Source: an uncultured Aquimarina sp. (lineage in GTDB: Bacteria > Bacteroidota > Bacteroidia > Flavobacteriales > Flavobacteriaceae). Taken from it: a DNA stretch of 64,000 bases. This document shows, piece after piece, positions 63,421 to 64,000 of the stretch. The position numbers and the translations under genes are program-made. The stretch is taken from the NCBI GenBank assembly GCA_947497175.1, contig CANMFM010000004.1, positions 62,001-126,000 on the forward strand, in the 5' to 3' direction. The first letter of the stretch is position 1; each line of letters starts with the position of its first letter. The notes below the pieces were generated by a model. The model had not been told where the DNA came from. It saw nothing but the letters and a program-made list of their open reading frames with translations, and did not search any database.

Positions 63421-64000
63421 CTATTTATTTGTTTTTTTAAAAATTTTATCAGGATCAGTTAGATTATTTAGTTTTTCTATGTATTCATCATTTAAAAAAC
63501 GTAATCCCAGTTGGTAAGATGCATTCATCCATCCAAATCCGCTAGGCGTAATATAATCGAATTCTGTTCCTACATTTCCGTATTCTGCGTATACCTTATG
63601 TGTACACCTCACTACATCATATTTTTCTGGGATTGTACCGTTATAATTAACCGCATTCTTTGTGATCATCCATAACCAACGGTATACTAATTCCTGATTC
63701 TGAGATGTAAAACCATACATATGCAATCCTCTCCAAATCAACATTTGATGTGGCGCCCAACCATTGGGATAATCCCACTGGCGCTGGGGAGCCTCGGCAT
63801 TTGCATTGTCTGCTAGATCTGTAGTACTGGCAACACCTCCTTTTTGAACCAAATTTTTAAATAAACTTTCTACCATGAGATTTGCCTGTTTTTTACTGCA
63901 GATACCAACCCACAATGGATAGTAGTTTGTGGCGGATTCTATTTGAGTTTGTTTTTGAGTCATAAAATTGTAATCATAGAACGCCCCTTTTTCCTCATTC
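63421..64000 (-). CDS. Trehalase, GH37 family (C-terminal part; 5' end outside window)
   Basis: The frame is open to the window edge: before the internal Met at 63963 it continues with EEKGAFYDYNF, so the gene starts beyond base 64000. About 193 C-terminal residues are seen. The GH37 signature QWDYPNGWAPHQ is present, as are NYNGTIPEKYDV and a GGEYG-like region (EYGNVGTEFDYITPSGFGW). Trehalase cleaves trehalose into two glucose molecules. The location in the cell cannot be seen because the N terminus is missing. Confidence 0.9.
   Translation of the reverse strand, partial: NEEKGAFYDYNFMTQKQTQIESATNYYPLWVGICSKKQANLMVESLFKNLVQKGGVASTTDLADNANAEAPQRQWDYPNGWAPHQMLIWRGLHMYGFTSQNQELVYRWLWMITKNAVNYNGTIPEKYDVVRCTHKVYAEYGNVGTEFDYITPSGFGWMNASYQLGLRFLNDEYIEKLNNLTDPDKIFKKTNK

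Noticed and set aside
1..64000. Search for tRNA, rRNA, CRISPR repeats and insertion sequences
   Set aside because: No cloverleaf-like sequence with CCA-proximal pattern, repeat-spacer array, transposase or paired terminal repeats was seen by eye; a program search could still find a weak one.

Overview
The window is a chromosomal segment of a marine-type member of the Flavobacteriia (Bacteroidota), possibly Aquimarina or a close relative; the genus is a guess. The evidence is the low GC content, SprA and a PorP/SprF protein of the type IX secretion system (T9SS) and gliding machinery, a PorG-like DUF6089 protein, LytTR/LytS-type signalling, a caa3-oxidase assembly block, and promoters of the Bacteroidota type (TTG, 17-20 bases, TAnnTTTG). 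I saw no prophage, IS element, CRISPR array, rRNA or tRNA. The content is mostly core genome.

Layout. 1-9.6 kb, mostly + strand: the end of an AsmA-like envelope protein, a secreted beta-helix protein, a LysE-type exporter, a PLP-dependent decarboxylase, a DUF2797 protein divergent from a GH3-family protein, and a small secreted protein. 9.6-13.6 kb, minus: clpX, clpP, tig and a small four-helix membrane protein. 13.7-18.1 kb, minus: a SGNH lipoprotein with a FadL-type outer-membrane protein, an alpha/beta hydrolase, and pdxJ. 18.2-26.3 kb, plus: a CBS protein, nadK, DUF6089/PorG-like, uppS, bamA, two Skp/OmpH chaperones and murI; this is an envelope-assembly block. 26.3-29.2 kb: a LytTR regulator and a TPR histidine kinase. 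29.4-31.1 kb: a von Willebrand A lipoprotein with a rhodanese. 31.2-37.1 kb: PorP/SprF, an Nfu-type Fe-S protein, dodecin, a DUF255 thioredoxin-like protein and a secreted unknown.

37.2-43.8 kb, minus: a MacAB-TolC-like export operon ending in tsaB and preceded by a cryptic or broken small reading frame. 43.9-49.2 kb, minus: ctaB, two subunit III proteins and subunit IV of cytochrome oxidase, then SCO-type copper proteins and DUF420; subunits I and II are not here. 49.4-52.8 kb: a metallo-beta-lactamase-fold protein, two TonB proteins, VanZ and gcvH. 53.1-63.3 kb, minus: sprA, ruvA and maeB. The window ends inside a trehalase gene.

Functionally, much of the window serves the outer membrane: insertion (BamA, Skp-like), lipid and precursor supply (UppS, AsmA-like, MurI), protein export (SprA, PorP/SprF, PorG-like), uptake energisation (two TonB proteins, FadL-like) and efflux. 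The rest is respiration, protein quality control and central metabolism. No clearly new multi-gene system was found. The best leads are the cryptic frame at 43690-43836, the VWA-rhodanese pair, a cysteine-free SCO-like protein in the oxidase cluster, a 20-bp inverted repeat behind sprA, and a shared palindrome before two secreted-protein genes.
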